Below, piece by piece: positions 28,776 through 38,405 of a DNA stretch of 64,000 nt. A program made the translations under genes and the position numbers. The first letter of the stretch is position 1. Every line of letters starts with the position of its first letter. The DNA lies in NCBI GenBank assembly GCA_949296365.1, contig CASFPZ010000002.1, forward strand, positions 48,336 through 112,335. Reading direction: 5' to 3'. The stretch comes from an uncultured Akkermansia sp. GTDB lineage: Bacteria; Verrucomicrobiota; Verrucomicrobiia; Verrucomicrobiales; Akkermansiaceae. Below the pieces are notes generated by a model. That model had not been told where the DNA came from, did not search any database, and saw only the letters and a program-made list of their open reading frames with translations.

Positions 28776-30476
28776 TTAACGGAAGACGAGTGTGACTCGG
28801 CCTAGAACGATTTGATCTTTTTTGCGGAGTTTCATGTATGTGTTAGGTTGCAGCCGACTCCCATTGATATAAGTGCCATTTGATGAACCGCAATCGCCGA
28901 GCAACAAGGCTCCATTCCGCACTTTCAAGGCTGCGTGGTGAGAGGACACTGTATTGTCCGGGATGCAGAGATTGTTGTCGTTTGCTCGTCCGATGGTATA
29001 CGAATGCGTAGCTAACAGATCTTGGAAATGAATCGAATAAAAAACCGCTTGGCCTGTAGAGAGGTACCCTTGCAAGTATAGGCCTGTTGCACTGCTCGCT
29101 ACTCCGGAACTGGACTGGGGTTGCGAAACGGCTACTGGATGGAGTGATGGCGATTGAGTGTTGTCGGCTTTTGTCAATGGTGACTGCTGTGAGACGGGGA
29201 CCGGACTTGGCAGTCGGGGCATGCGAGTGAGCTCTTCCCGCTGAGCTTGTTGTTCTTTTCGGACGTCGTGAATCCCCTGATTCGCTAGTACGATAACTGT
29301 GCCGTAGGCAATGAGCCCCCAGAGAAGAATCCGGAAAATTCCCAGATTGCCTAGAAAATGGGCGTTCCAAGAATAATGCAAGGCGATGGGAATGATGAAG
29401 AAGAGGAGAAAACGTGGATGAAAAAATCCTAAAAAAGCAGATTTTCCTGCCGAAGCTTTCCAAAAAGCTCCAGCGGCAATTGCTGTCCAAACGACGTGTG
29501 AGACTGGGGATGATATTGCACGGATAAAGAGAGTGGAGTTTATCCCTCCTAAGCGAGAAATTAATGATGAGTGTATATTATTAATGAATTGATTCAATAA
29601 ATCTTTGTTAGAAATGAGTTGCGCAATTTGTTCGGCAGGATGAACATCTTTAAAGAAATCGTTTAAAGTTATTAGAAACATGTTAATAATAATAGAGAAT
29701 ATATCAAATTTAAATATATATCCGAATGTTTCAAAAATAGCAAAACCAGCACCGACTGCGGCTCCGCAAAGAAGCCCTGTCAACGCACTTCCATTTTTGT
29801 ATTTTCTGGCTAAGTAAATAACAGCAAGGAGTTTTGCTGGTTCTTCCGTGAATGCAGCCCATGGTGCTGATGAAGCACTAATGAAATTATGAAAAATCAT
29901 AGTACAAACGAACGAGATGAAGGCGCCTGCAAACAGGAGTTTCAGGATGATGTACCAAGGGATATTGCGTTTGATATTGAGCTCAGCAAACATGACTAAG
30001 AAAGCCAATGGAAATGCCGCACCACCAATGATCAATAGAGCGGGTATATCTGGTTGAAATTTTAATGAAAATAATATATATCCTATAAATAAAACGATAC
30101 TCCAAAACAATACTCGCGAGAAGATCCACAGGGAGGGCCAGGTGGGTTTAATCTGGTCGAGTGGCGGGGTTGTGTAGCGAGAACCAGCGCAGAAGAAATC
30201 AATAATTTCATCTGTGTGATGCCGCCGGAAAATGTCCCTGAAAATGGCGGATAGATCGAAATGTCTGATTTTCTCCAATCCTGCTAATGTAGCTAGAGGA
30301 TTGAAGAGTCCGGCCAGGAGGCCTCCGGAATCGAAATATTCACGGACCGGGAGCCAGGACGGCATGCCTTGCTCCCAGATCATGGAGTCAGGGGGTAGAT
30401 GGCCAGATTCATAGAGATCCTTGATTTGGTCTTCTGAATAAGGACCTTCTTGTTGCTGGTTTCGTAGTAAATACAT
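28776..30476 (-). CDS. GYF_2 - PrsW-like intramembrane protease - FHA fusion protein
   Basis: A 566-residue protein with three parts. Residues 1-46 form a GYF_2 domain (EGPYSEDQIKDLYESGHLPP ... WEQGMPSWLPV). Residues about 115-400 hold several membrane segments with PrsW (M82) features: E211-E212 in FTEEPAK, E249 in AIFETFGY, H327 in SHVVWTA and H367 in ALHYSWNA. After a Pro/Ser/Gln-rich linker (about 405-465), residues 490-566 form an FHA domain with G496-R497, S511/S512-H513 and GSSNGTYING. PrsW enzymes cleave membrane anti-sigma factors, and FHA domains bind phosphothreonine. It is the last gene of the kinase/phosphatase operon, suggesting a protease steered by phosphorylation. The protease assignment is by motif only. 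Confidence 0.82.
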   Translation of the reverse strand: MYLLRNQQQEGPYSEDQIKDLYESGHLPPDSMIWEQGMPSWLPVREYFDSGGLLAGLFNPLATLAGLEKIRHFDLSAIFRDIFRRHHTDEIIDFFCAGSRYTTPPLDQIKPTWPSLWIFSRVLFWSIVLFIGYILFSLKFQPDIPALLIIGGAAFPLAFLVMFAELNIKRNIPWYIILKLLFAGAFISFVCTMIFHNFISASSAPWAAFTEEPAKLLAVIYLARKYKNGSALTGLLCGAAVGAGFAIFETFGYIFKFDIFSIIINMFLITLNDFFKDVHPAEQIAQLISNKDLLNQFINNIHSSLISRLGGINSTLFIRAISSPVSHVVWTAIAAGAFWKASAGKSAFLGFFHPRFLLFFIIPIALHYSWNAHFLGNLGIFRILLWGLIAYGTVIVLANQGIHDVRKEQQAQREELTRMPRLPSPVPVSQQSPLTKADNTQSPSLHPVAVSQPQSSSGVASSATGLYLQGYLSTGQAVFYSIHFQDLLATHSYTIGRANDNNLCIPDNTVSSHHAALKVRNGALLLGDCGSSNGTYINGSRLQPNTYMKLRKKDQIVLGRVTLVFR

Positions 30477-30559
30477 GGGAAAAATCGCTAGTGGAGAGAT
30501 TAGATCCTGACAGCCAAAAGGGTTGGTCGTTAATGGCTGTCAGGAGATGAGAAGGATGG

Positions 30560-33500
30560 CTATTCGAAATATCCTTCGATTTCTTGCATGATTAACTTGG
30601 CCGACTGTTCGAGGATATCTTTGTCGTCTAAGCGATTGACCCCTTCGAGGGATTCATAGGTATTCTCCAACTTCGTGTTGACGGTACCCATTTGTCCTTT
30701 GATTTGAGCTGTACTCCTCTTGACATTATTAATGAGATTGTCAGCGGCGCTTAAATTATTACGATATTGTTCTGGGTTACTTCTGCCTGTTAACGGATTG
30801 GCTTGTAGCCAGGAACCGGCATTGGCGCGAAGCCGCTGGGCTTTAGCTATATCTGCTTTGTTACGCTTGACAGCTCTTCTAGTATTGGCAAGAAGTTGAT
30901 ATAATTCTGTAATAGTGGTTTTTAACTGGGAGAGAACCATTTTATCCTTGGTGTCATTGGATTGTTGAACGTAGGCCTCGATAGCTTTAATGGCTTTGCC
31001 TGCGTCGGAAGGTTTGCCAGACATCATGACCCCAATGACGGCTGGTTTGCTTTCCTCATCGGCACTGTGGTCCTCATTATCACTGACTCCGAACAAATCT
31101 TGGATACTACTATCGGGATATTCCTTAAGTTTGGCAAGCGCTTGGGAATCTGGTTGAGATATTCCAGCCGCTTTTAGATGGCGAATGCAAGCCAGGGCAT
31201 TTCGGCTGTCGGATTTATATTCAGGGATGGCATGCCATAGAGGAGTTTTCCCATTTTTATCGGCTTTATCGGCTTTGGCTCCATGTTCCAGGAGGAATTT
31301 GACTGCGTCTGGGTTGTGCTGAGCGCAGGCGCTACAAAGCAGTTCAGTCATTTTACTCTCAATTTCTGATTGGGGGATGGATTCCAGAAGAGAATTGGCC
31401 AGGTCGTCTTTTTCGTTGGAAACCAAGTTTCCGAGTAAAGAAGAGAAATCACTGTCGTCTAGGTTTTTAGTCGCTCCTTTGTTGCACAAAAGATTGAAGG
31501 CTTCCTTCTGGCTGTGTTTGTCCCACTTCGAATTGTTAGCGAGGAGGATGAGCGGAGTTTGCTTACCGTCGACTTTGAGGGCAGGATCTGCACCATGATC
31601 CAGAAGATGGTGCATGATTTCACTGGCTTGGCTACTGTTGTCTTCCGTGGCACAGGAGATAACAATTCCAAGAGGTGTTAACCGATTATTAGATGCTCCT
31701 CCGGATATTTCACTGCTCCCATATCCGTAACCTCTCGATTGCTTGCCAGATAATGGTTTGTTGGGATCAGCCTTATGCTCTAACATTATTTTTACCAGAT
31801 CTGCTTTTTGTGTGGAAAGTGCCAGATAGAACGGTGTCTCTGGAGAATCCTTCAATGTCACATTGCAGTCGGCATCTTTGTCCAGGAGTAATTTAGCAAT
31901 AGGATCTAATCCGTTTTTGACAGCAAGATACAAAGCTGTTTCTCCTGTTTCCGGAATAGAATAATTAGGGTTTGCTTGGTGATCTAGCGCTAGTTTGACA
32001 AATTGTTCCATGAAGTTTTTATTATTACCTGTGTCTAACGCAAAAGTTAATAGATCATAGGTTTTATCCAATTTGTCGAGATGCAATGTATTGGTTGCAG
32101 GAACTCCGGCCTCAAATAAAAGATAGGCAAGGTCGAGGAACTGGGGCGACTCTTTTGTTTGTAACAAAAATAGCGCATTCTGATCATTAGCCATGTCCGG
32201 CAAAAGATTATTGTTTTTTAGTTCCCGGAATCCATCTGGGTAAGCTTCATCAATACATGTGTACAATAATTGCAATTTATCCTCTTGTGTGTAGTTGATA
32301 TTTTGCTTGGCGAAGAAACTGATGAGTTCTCGGTTACGTTTTCTTATAGCATTCCTAATGCAACCAGGGTCAAGAAGGGCTTTGTTAGTGATTAAGAGCT
32401 CGATCATTTCACGATTTTCATTCGCGATAGCGAGGTGAAGAGGGGGAGTTTGATTAGGACCAACAGGATAATTGGGATCTGCCGAACATTGTAGCAATAA
32501 TTTTGCCGCCTGCAGATCATTATTGGCAACAGCGATTCCCAGAGGCGTTATCAGAGATTCATCATTCGAAACTAAATTGACGTTTTTTAAAGATGAGAGT
32601 GCACTTTCGAGTTTTTGTTGGTCCATGTTATATGTGGCTAATACATCGAACAAATGTTGTTCCTCTGAGGTACTAACTGGTTGAGTTTCTGTGCTCCAGG
32701 ATTTATTGCTTATATTCCAGACAATAAAACCAGCCAAGAGAAGTATGACTGCGGAAGCAGTAATGGTGATTCGTTTGAGGGTTTTGTTAGAGGTTTTCCG
32801 TTGCGGTTTCCCAACAGGTGGCATTGTTGTATGAGGTGACTGAACCTGGGTTGGGGGAATAGGAGGAACCCCTGGGATAGTTCCGGCCATGTTTTGCGAC
32901 ATTGCAGGAGTTGAAAAAGGGATTTCGGGGGGAGGGATACGACCCTCTAGGCAATCGAGCCATTCGTTTGCATTTTGCCAGCGGGTTTCTGGTTGGATGG
33001 CGAATGCCTTATCGATGGATGATAGGAGTTTGTATGAATAGCCCTTAAGGTCTAGACGATGAGCGAGTGGAATGTAATTTGTGTCGCTAATGCGATCAAC
33101 ACTTTGAGGAGGATTTTCTCCTGTGAGGAGTTTATAAACCGTGCCAGCTAGGGAATAGACATCTGACCAGGGACCTGTATTACCGCGTGCCTGTAATTGT
33201 TCGAGAGGCGCGTATCCTTGGGTGGCAAGGATTGTTTGGGTTTTTTCGCTGACGATTTGGCGGGCCGATCCAAAGTCGATCAATTCGGGGATCCCATCTT
33301 GGGTTAGCAGGATATTGCCTGGTTTGATATCGCGGTGTAGGAGGTTATGGCTATGAATGTAATCCAAAGCACTTAACATGCGCTTTAGAAAATCAACAAG
33401 CCATTCTTCATTAGGTGCTCCGTATGTGTCGCGGAATTCGGATAACGAAATGCCTTCGATGTAGGGCATGACGTAGTAGGAAGTTCCGTTCGCGTTGAAA

Positions 33501-34723
33501 AACTGGAGGACTCGTACAATGTTAGGATGATTAAGATTGGCGAGAAGTTCGGCCTCATGCCGAAAATTGTTAAGATACCAGTCAAAGGAAACTTCTGTTT
33601 TCTTCTGCGTGAGTCTGGTTTGAACCTGATATTCTGCGTCTCTATGTACGAATTCTGTTGGAAAGTTTTCTTTGATGACGACTTTGTGGTGCAGATTATG
33701 ATCTTCAGCTAGGTAGGTAATACCAAATCCACCTTGACCAATAGTTTTAATGATAGTGTACCCATTGAGCACATAACCATCGGGAAGGCTCTCTCCTATC
33801 GAAGAGGCCGTTTTTGTCGGCTCAGAAGTGGTAGCAGGAGTTGGTTTCAATGCATTGAGCCATTCTTGGGCGTTTTGGTAGCGTTGACGATGATCGGAAA
33901 TTAGGGCATGATCGATAGTTTGCAACAATTGCGGAGAATAGAGCGCTAAACATTCGGGCCTGCGGCTTAGTGGAACGTATGGGTCAGAACCATCCATTGT
34001 AATACGGTTAAGACTTGGGATAGGGGGCTCTCCGGCAACGAGGTCGTACATTGTTGCGCCTAGTGAGTATAGATCACTCCACGGGCCTATTTCTCCATTA
34101 GTTTGCATTTGCTCAAAAGGAGCGTACTTTGGCGTGCCTATCTTGGTAAATGGATTGGCAGAGTTGAGTTCTCGCACGGTTCCGAAGTCAAGCAGCATTG
34201 GTTTGAGATCAGAAGTCAGCAGAATATTCTCTGGTTTGATGTCTCGGTGAATTCTTTGGCGTTGATGCAAGAAATTCAATGCATCCAAGATGTCGGTGAG
34301 AATGTTGACAAGATCCTGTTCTAGAAATGGTCCATTTTCTTGGCGGACGTCACCAAGAGATTTGCCTTCAACGTAAGGCATAACGTAGTAACTGGTATTG
34401 TTAGCCTTGAAATATTCCTTGACATTAACGATGCAGGGATGTGCCAAACTACTCAAAGTCTGAACCTCGGTGAAGAATTTTTTGGATATGTATTCGAAAT
34501 CATCTTCTTTACCTGGAAGAGGGCAAACTTGATAATCCTCGATTCGCGTGGCTGCATCTTTGGGAAAATTTTCCTTGATAACGACTTGTTCCTGTGAAGA
34601 CGATTCTAGGTTGGTTGCTAGGTAGGTGATACCAAACCCGCCCTGGCCTAATACCTTGACGATTTTGTATTTGCCCAGGATATAATCAACGGGCAATTGG
34701 GAAGATAATGGTGAGGATGACAT
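30560..34723 (-). CDS. Tandem Ser/Thr kinase with membrane segment and ankyrin-repeat tail
   Basis: A 1387-residue protein. Kinase 1 (about 18-292) has GQGGFG, K50 (VVIKENFP), H159-R160-D161 and D179-F-G. Kinase 2 (about 320-592) has GQGGFG, K351, H463-R464-D465 and D483-F-G. Both appear catalytically complete. A Pro-rich linker leads to one membrane span (about 653-670). The rest (about 690-1200) holds degenerate ankyrin repeats such as TPLGIAVANNDLQAAKLLLQ and TALYLAVKNGLDPIAKLLLD. A Gly/Ser insert lies near 995-1012, and a helical probable coiled coil occupies about 1235-1387. The predicted topology puts the ankyrin region outside the cytoplasm. It lies 15 bases after the preceding kinase gene. 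Confidence 0.93.
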   Translation of the reverse strand: MSSSPLSSQLPVDYILGKYKIVKVLGQGGFGITYLATNLESSSQEQVVIKENFPKDAATRIEDYQVCPLPGKEDDFEYISKKFFTEVQTLSSLAHPCIVNVKEYFKANNTSYYVMPYVEGKSLGDVRQENGPFLEQDLVNILTDILDALNFLHQRQRIHRDIKPENILLTSDLKPMLLDFGTVRELNSANPFTKIGTPKYAPFEQMQTNGEIGPWSDLYSLGATMYDLVAGEPPIPSLNRITMDGSDPYVPLSRRPECLALYSPQLLQTIDHALISDHRQRYQNAQEWLNALKPTPATTSEPTKTASSIGESLPDGYVLNGYTIIKTIGQGGFGITYLAEDHNLHHKVVIKENFPTEFVHRDAEYQVQTRLTQKKTEVSFDWYLNNFRHEAELLANLNHPNIVRVLQFFNANGTSYYVMPYIEGISLSEFRDTYGAPNEEWLVDFLKRMLSALDYIHSHNLLHRDIKPGNILLTQDGIPELIDFGSARQIVSEKTQTILATQGYAPLEQLQARGNTGPWSDVYSLAGTVYKLLTGENPPQSVDRISDTNYIPLAHRLDLKGYSYKLLSSIDKAFAIQPETRWQNANEWLDCLEGRIPPPEIPFSTPAMSQNMAGTIPGVPPIPPTQVQSPHTTMPPVGKPQRKTSNKTLKRITITASAVILLLAGFIVWNISNKSWSTETQPVSTSEEQHLFDVLATYNMDQQKLESALSSLKNVNLVSNDESLITPLGIAVANNDLQAAKLLLQCSADPNYPVGPNQTPPLHLAIANENREMIELLITNKALLDPGCIRNAIRKRNRELISFFAKQNINYTQEDKLQLLYTCIDEAYPDGFRELKNNNLLPDMANDQNALFLLQTKESPQFLDLAYLLFEAGVPATNTLHLDKLDKTYDLLTFALDTGNNKNFMEQFVKLALDHQANPNYSIPETGETALYLAVKNGLDPIAKLLLDKDADCNVTLKDSPETPFYLALSTQKADLVKIMLEHKADPNKPLSGKQSRGYGYGSSEISGGASNNRLTPLGIVISCATEDNSSQASEIMHHLLDHGADPALKVDGKQTPLILLANNSKWDKHSQKEAFNLLCNKGATKNLDDSDFSSLLGNLVSNEKDDLANSLLESIPQSEIESKMTELLCSACAQHNPDAVKFLLEHGAKADKADKNGKTPLWHAIPEYKSDSRNALACIRHLKAAGISQPDSQALAKLKEYPDSSIQDLFGVSDNEDHSADEESKPAVIGVMMSGKPSDAGKAIKAIEAYVQQSNDTKDKMVLSQLKTTITELYQLLANTRRAVKRNKADIAKAQRLRANAGSWLQANPLTGRSNPEQYRNNLSAADNLINNVKRSTAQIKGQMGTVNTKLENTYESLEGVNRLDDKDILEQSAKLIMQEIEGYFE

Positions 34724-34738
34724 GATAATAAGATGAGG

Positions 34739-36649
34739 TTAATTATTTAGATAAAAGATGATGCTAGCAATTATGAAAATTGCGATAATAATAATCTGTA
34801 AACACGATTGAGATTGATGTGTTGGAATTCCGGAGCTGGGAACACTGGCTTTGAGAAATTGAATCCAATCTACGGCGTTTAACCAGCGATTGGTGGGATC
34901 GAGTTCAAGCGCTTTGTCTATAGACCATAACAAAGGTTGAGGAAAGCTAGAGAGTAACTCTGCTTTTTGACTGAGCGACTCAAAGGGGACATGCTGAAGG
35001 AAACGTTGTCGGCTGTTGGTCGGAGTAGTGCCTGTTAACAACTTGTACATAGTAGCTCCTAGCGCATAGATATCTGACCAGGGGCCTAAGGGAGAGATAG
35101 AAATAAATTGTTCTGGCGGGGCATAACCTGGAGTACCAGATTGAGCTTTGGAGGATAACGGGTCTTCTTTCGACAAATCGCAAACAATGCTGAAATCTGT
35201 CAACATCATGTTCCCGTCAGGGAGCATAAGGATGTTGCTGGGCTTTAAATTGCGATGGATACAATTTTGGCTGTGTAAATATTGAAGAATATCCAGCAAC
35301 TTGAGCAGCATGTCGAGAAGTCGGCTGGCGTCTCTAATAGGCCCAGATTGCCCCAAGAGATGGCTGAGAGATTGCCCTTCTATATGAGGCATGACGTAGT
35401 AATCAACTCCATTAAAGTGAAAGGTTTGAAGGCATTTTATAATGCCCGGATGATCCCAAGAACCTAATAATTGAGCTTCAAAGCGAAAACGTTGGAGAGT
35501 AAGTCCGAACATATATTCCTGGCCACGTTTGGGAATAATGGAACCCTTGTTTGTTCGTATTGCCCAGGCCTCTGGAAAGTTTTCCTTGAGTTGTATTAGA
35601 TTGTTTTGCGAAATATCAAGCGCCAGGTAAGTGATACTTGTAGAACCTTGTTTTAATACCTGTTGAATGATGAAATTGCCGAGCTGAGTGTTTTGAGAAA
35701 GGCAATTAGAATTCGCATAAGGAGATGAAATAGTTTGGGTGGAATTAGAAGGTTGGGGCTGGCTTGAACGCCCCGCGAGAAAAGCTAGCCACTCATCTGC
35801 CGATTGCCAGCGATTTTCTGGCATGAGTTCCATAGCTTTGTCAATCGACCACAACAACAACTTAGAGTACTCAGAGGAGACGGAAGTGTCGCTGGTTAAG
35901 TCAATTGAGGAAGAGCGGTGGCCGAGGCGATCTGACCAGAGAGGTGGTGTGGTACCCATGATCAGATAATACATTGAGGCGCCTAAAGCGTAAAGATCGC
36001 TCCAGGGCCCAAGATTCCCATGAGTATTCGTTTCCTGTTCGATAGGGGAATATCCTTGTGTAACAATGGACGTTTGCGATTTGTTAGCAACAACTCGTTT
36101 AGCAGAACCGAAGTCAATCAATAACGGAGTATTTTGAGGCGTTAGCAGGATATTTTCAGGTTTAATGTCTCGATGCAGGAGATTTCTTGTATGTAAATAG
36201 GAAAGAGCATTTAGTAGCTGCGTCAAAAGCTTAATAATCCAATCTGAGGTGAGTTGGCCATTTTGAGAACGATATTGAGCTAAGGAAATACCTTCGACAT
36301 GTGGCATCACAAAATACGATGTATTGTTAGCCTTGAAGTATTCAATGATGCGAACTATATTAGGATGGTTAAGGCTGGTTAAAGTTTGAGCTTCTTTATA
36401 GAAGTTGTCGGTGTACCATTCGAAGGAATAAGGGTGATTGCCTGTTTCCCGTGCTCGCAATTTGTTTGAATTGGGTTCCCGGTAAGCTAGTGAAAAAGGA
36501 AAGTTTTCTTTGATGACGACGCGAGCATTCGTTTCCCTGTTGAGCGCCAGATAAGTAATGCCGAACCCTCCTTGTCCCAGTGTACCAAGGATGGTATACT
36601 TGCCTAAGCGGAATTGTTCAGGAAGATTTTGAGAACAGGAAACGGACAT
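34739..36649 (-). CDS. Ser/Thr kinase fused to a pseudokinase, tail-anchored
   Basis: A 636-residue protein with two kinase folds. The first (about 17-293) is intact: GQGGFG, K47 in VVIKENFP, H159-R160-D161 and D179-F-G. The second (about 324-600) keeps K355 (IQLKENFPE) but has QGST instead of the glycine loop, H465-R466-N467 instead of HRD, and D485-F-S instead of DFG, so catalysis is unlikely. A hydrophobic C-terminal helix (about 618-634) looks like a tail anchor. It lies between the PP2C gene and the ankyrin kinase. The second domain may be an allosteric or scaffold partner for the first. Confidence 0.92.
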   Translation of the reverse strand: MSVSCSQNLPEQFRLGKYTILGTLGQGGFGITYLALNRETNARVVIKENFPFSLAYREPNSNKLRARETGNHPYSFEWYTDNFYKEAQTLTSLNHPNIVRIIEYFKANNTSYFVMPHVEGISLAQYRSQNGQLTSDWIIKLLTQLLNALSYLHTRNLLHRDIKPENILLTPQNTPLLIDFGSAKRVVANKSQTSIVTQGYSPIEQETNTHGNLGPWSDLYALGASMYYLIMGTTPPLWSDRLGHRSSSIDLTSDTSVSSEYSKLLLWSIDKAMELMPENRWQSADEWLAFLAGRSSQPQPSNSTQTISSPYANSNCLSQNTQLGNFIIQQVLKQGSTSITYLALDISQNNLIQLKENFPEAWAIRTNKGSIIPKRGQEYMFGLTLQRFRFEAQLLGSWDHPGIIKCLQTFHFNGVDYYVMPHIEGQSLSHLLGQSGPIRDASRLLDMLLKLLDILQYLHSQNCIHRNLKPSNILMLPDGNMMLTDFSIVCDLSKEDPLSSKAQSGTPGYAPPEQFISISPLGPWSDIYALGATMYKLLTGTTPTNSRQRFLQHVPFESLSQKAELLSSFPQPLLWSIDKALELDPTNRWLNAVDWIQFLKASVPSSGIPTHQSQSCLQIIIIAIFIIASIIFYLNN

Positions 36650-36703
36650 ACAGCGTCGACATGTAGAGAGAAAGGTAAAAATGAGATTAGGGTGATGGTA
36701 AGA

Positions 36704-38371
36704 TTAGCCCTTGCGTAAAACGCTTCTAAACAAAGAATGGCAACGCTGAACCAATGACTTAAACACATTCCCCGAACTTGCAGAAGGTTGAGCGGTGGTC
36801 GGTGACGTTTCCCCTACCGAATTGATCCAGATTGCTGTGACGTTATCGGATTCCCCGTGTTTGGCTCTGACGGAGGCTTTCACCATTTTTTGGAGAGTTT
36901 GCGTGGCATGCGGTGTCCATTGTTGGACTGGCCATAATTCGTCAGGCAATTGGTTCCAAAGTCCGTCGCAACACAGTAAAAATTGGTCGCCTGGTTTCCA
37001 GCGACCAGAATTGATGTGCGGGACTGGGGCTCTGTCTCCTCCCAGGGCCTGAGTTAAATGGCTTTGGTCAGGGTGACCTTTGAGTTCTTCTTCCTTGATT
37101 TGCCCCATTAACATGAGTTTCCACGCTAATGAATCATCCTGGGTGATGCGTTTCCATTTCTGGCCGTCGTTGTGGTAGAGTCGGCAGTCTCCCGCGTTCA
37201 AACAAACGTATTTCCCTTGGCAGGCATAGAGAATAACAATGGCGCATTTGCCGCATAGATCGGGATTGTTGTGGCCGCTTTCGAGAATGTTGTCGTGAAT
37301 GAATTGTAGCTGAACTCGTAACAATTTTACGGCTTCAGATGGGGGGACATTGTACTGGAGTTTGCTCTCCCATAGTTCTTCCATCATGCGGACGGCTCGT
37401 TGAGCTGCTTCCGCGCCGCCTTGATGACCTCCTGCTCCATCGGCAACGACTGCTAGAAGTGCTCGTTCTGATTGGCGAAACGTACAGGCATCCTGCTGCG
37501 AATCTCGATCACCTTGATCCGATATGTGGCAAGCAGAACAATCAATGGGCCCATATTGACGGCGGAACCATTCTAAACGTTTCAGAACATCAATGACGAT
37601 GACTGTCGTGTTGTCTTGGTTGGGGCGTTTCTGTTCTTCTACGAGCTTTAACAAGAAGGAACAAACTTGTTCTGGTGTGTATTGAGCTATCTGTTCCTTC
37701 TGCAGAATCGACTCCAATTCTTCCTTGATTGTGTTGAGCCCGTCTGAGGCAATGATGAAACGGTCTCCAGGTTTTAAAACATAGGATTTACTTTCATCGA
37801 TATCGTCAGGGTGTCCAAGTCGCAATGGGTCACCACAGACTGCTGTATACAAAGCTTGAGGAGTTGTACAATCTTCTAGTTGTTTGGGGGGTGCTAACCC
37901 CTGTTTGATTTGCCTTTGTAAAACATTGTTCCAAGTATGTTTGAAATTCAGCGAGTAGAGTTTACCATCCCGGAATAAATAGAGTAGCGAATCTCCAACG
38001 CTGACCCAGGAATACTGGTCTTCTTTAATATAAAGGCAGATTAGCGTGGCTCCAGCATCATCCCCAACAAGTTTTAAATCCTTCAAATTCCGAATAGCTG
38101 CATTGGCATCGATCAAGGCTTGGGATAGGTTTTTCCCTTTTGCCTGGGATATGATCGAGGTCGCCAATGTTTTGACGATTTCTTGGCTGGCAAGATTTCC
38201 TCCAGAGTGACCCCCCATCCCGTCGGATAGAATGCTAATGACTTCCGTCGCATCCAATAGGTCACTTTCGTTAGTTGTGTCGGATGGAATAAGAAGAAAA
38301 GAATCTTCCTGGCGGCTACGAGTACCCTGAATTTGCTTTCCTTCCAGAAGGAAGATAAATTTCTCGTTCAT
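36704..38371 (-). CDS. Tandem PP2C-type Ser/Thr phosphatase
   Basis: The start MNEKFIFLLEGKQ at 38371 (555 residues) was chosen because the longer frame overlaps the upstream FHA gene and lacks family similarity there. Domain 1 (1-262) has QEDSF, D50-GMGGH, D127 (VGDS), D210-G and D253-N. Domain 2 (about 275-518) has QQDACTF, D311-GAGGH, D395 (AGDCR), D469-G and D509-N. All metal-coordinating Asp are present in both, so two active PP2C folds are expected. There is no membrane segment. It presumably reverses phosphorylation by the neighbouring kinases. Confidence 0.94.
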   Translation of the reverse strand: MNEKFIFLLEGKQIQGTRSRQEDSFLLIPSDTTNESDLLDATEVISILSDGMGGHSGGNLASQEIVKTLATSIISQAKGKNLSQALIDANAAIRNLKDLKLVGDDAGATLICLYIKEDQYSWVSVGDSLLYLFRDGKLYSLNFKHTWNNVLQRQIKQGLAPPKQLEDCTTPQALYTAVCGDPLRLGHPDDIDESKSYVLKPGDRFIIASDGLNTIKEELESILQKEQIAQYTPEQVCSFLLKLVEEQKRPNQDNTTVIVIDVLKRLEWFRRQYGPIDCSACHISDQGDRDSQQDACTFRQSERALLAVVADGAGGHQGGAEAAQRAVRMMEELWESKLQYNVPPSEAVKLLRVQLQFIHDNILESGHNNPDLCGKCAIVILYACQGKYVCLNAGDCRLYHNDGQKWKRITQDDSLAWKLMLMGQIKEEELKGHPDQSHLTQALGGDRAPVPHINSGRWKPGDQFLLCCDGLWNQLPDELWPVQQWTPHATQTLQKMVKASVRAKHGESDNVTAIWINSVGETSPTTAQPSASSGNVFKSLVQRCHSLFRSVLRKG

Positions 38372-38405
38372 GTTTAATAGCAGAGTATGAGCTGGAGTGA
38401 TGGAT

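Noticed and set aside
28843..29490. 215-codon reverse ORF inside the PrsW-FHA gene
   Set aside because: It is an alternate frame of a gene with clear domains; its composition (Ser/Arg/His-rich) is typical of a shadow.
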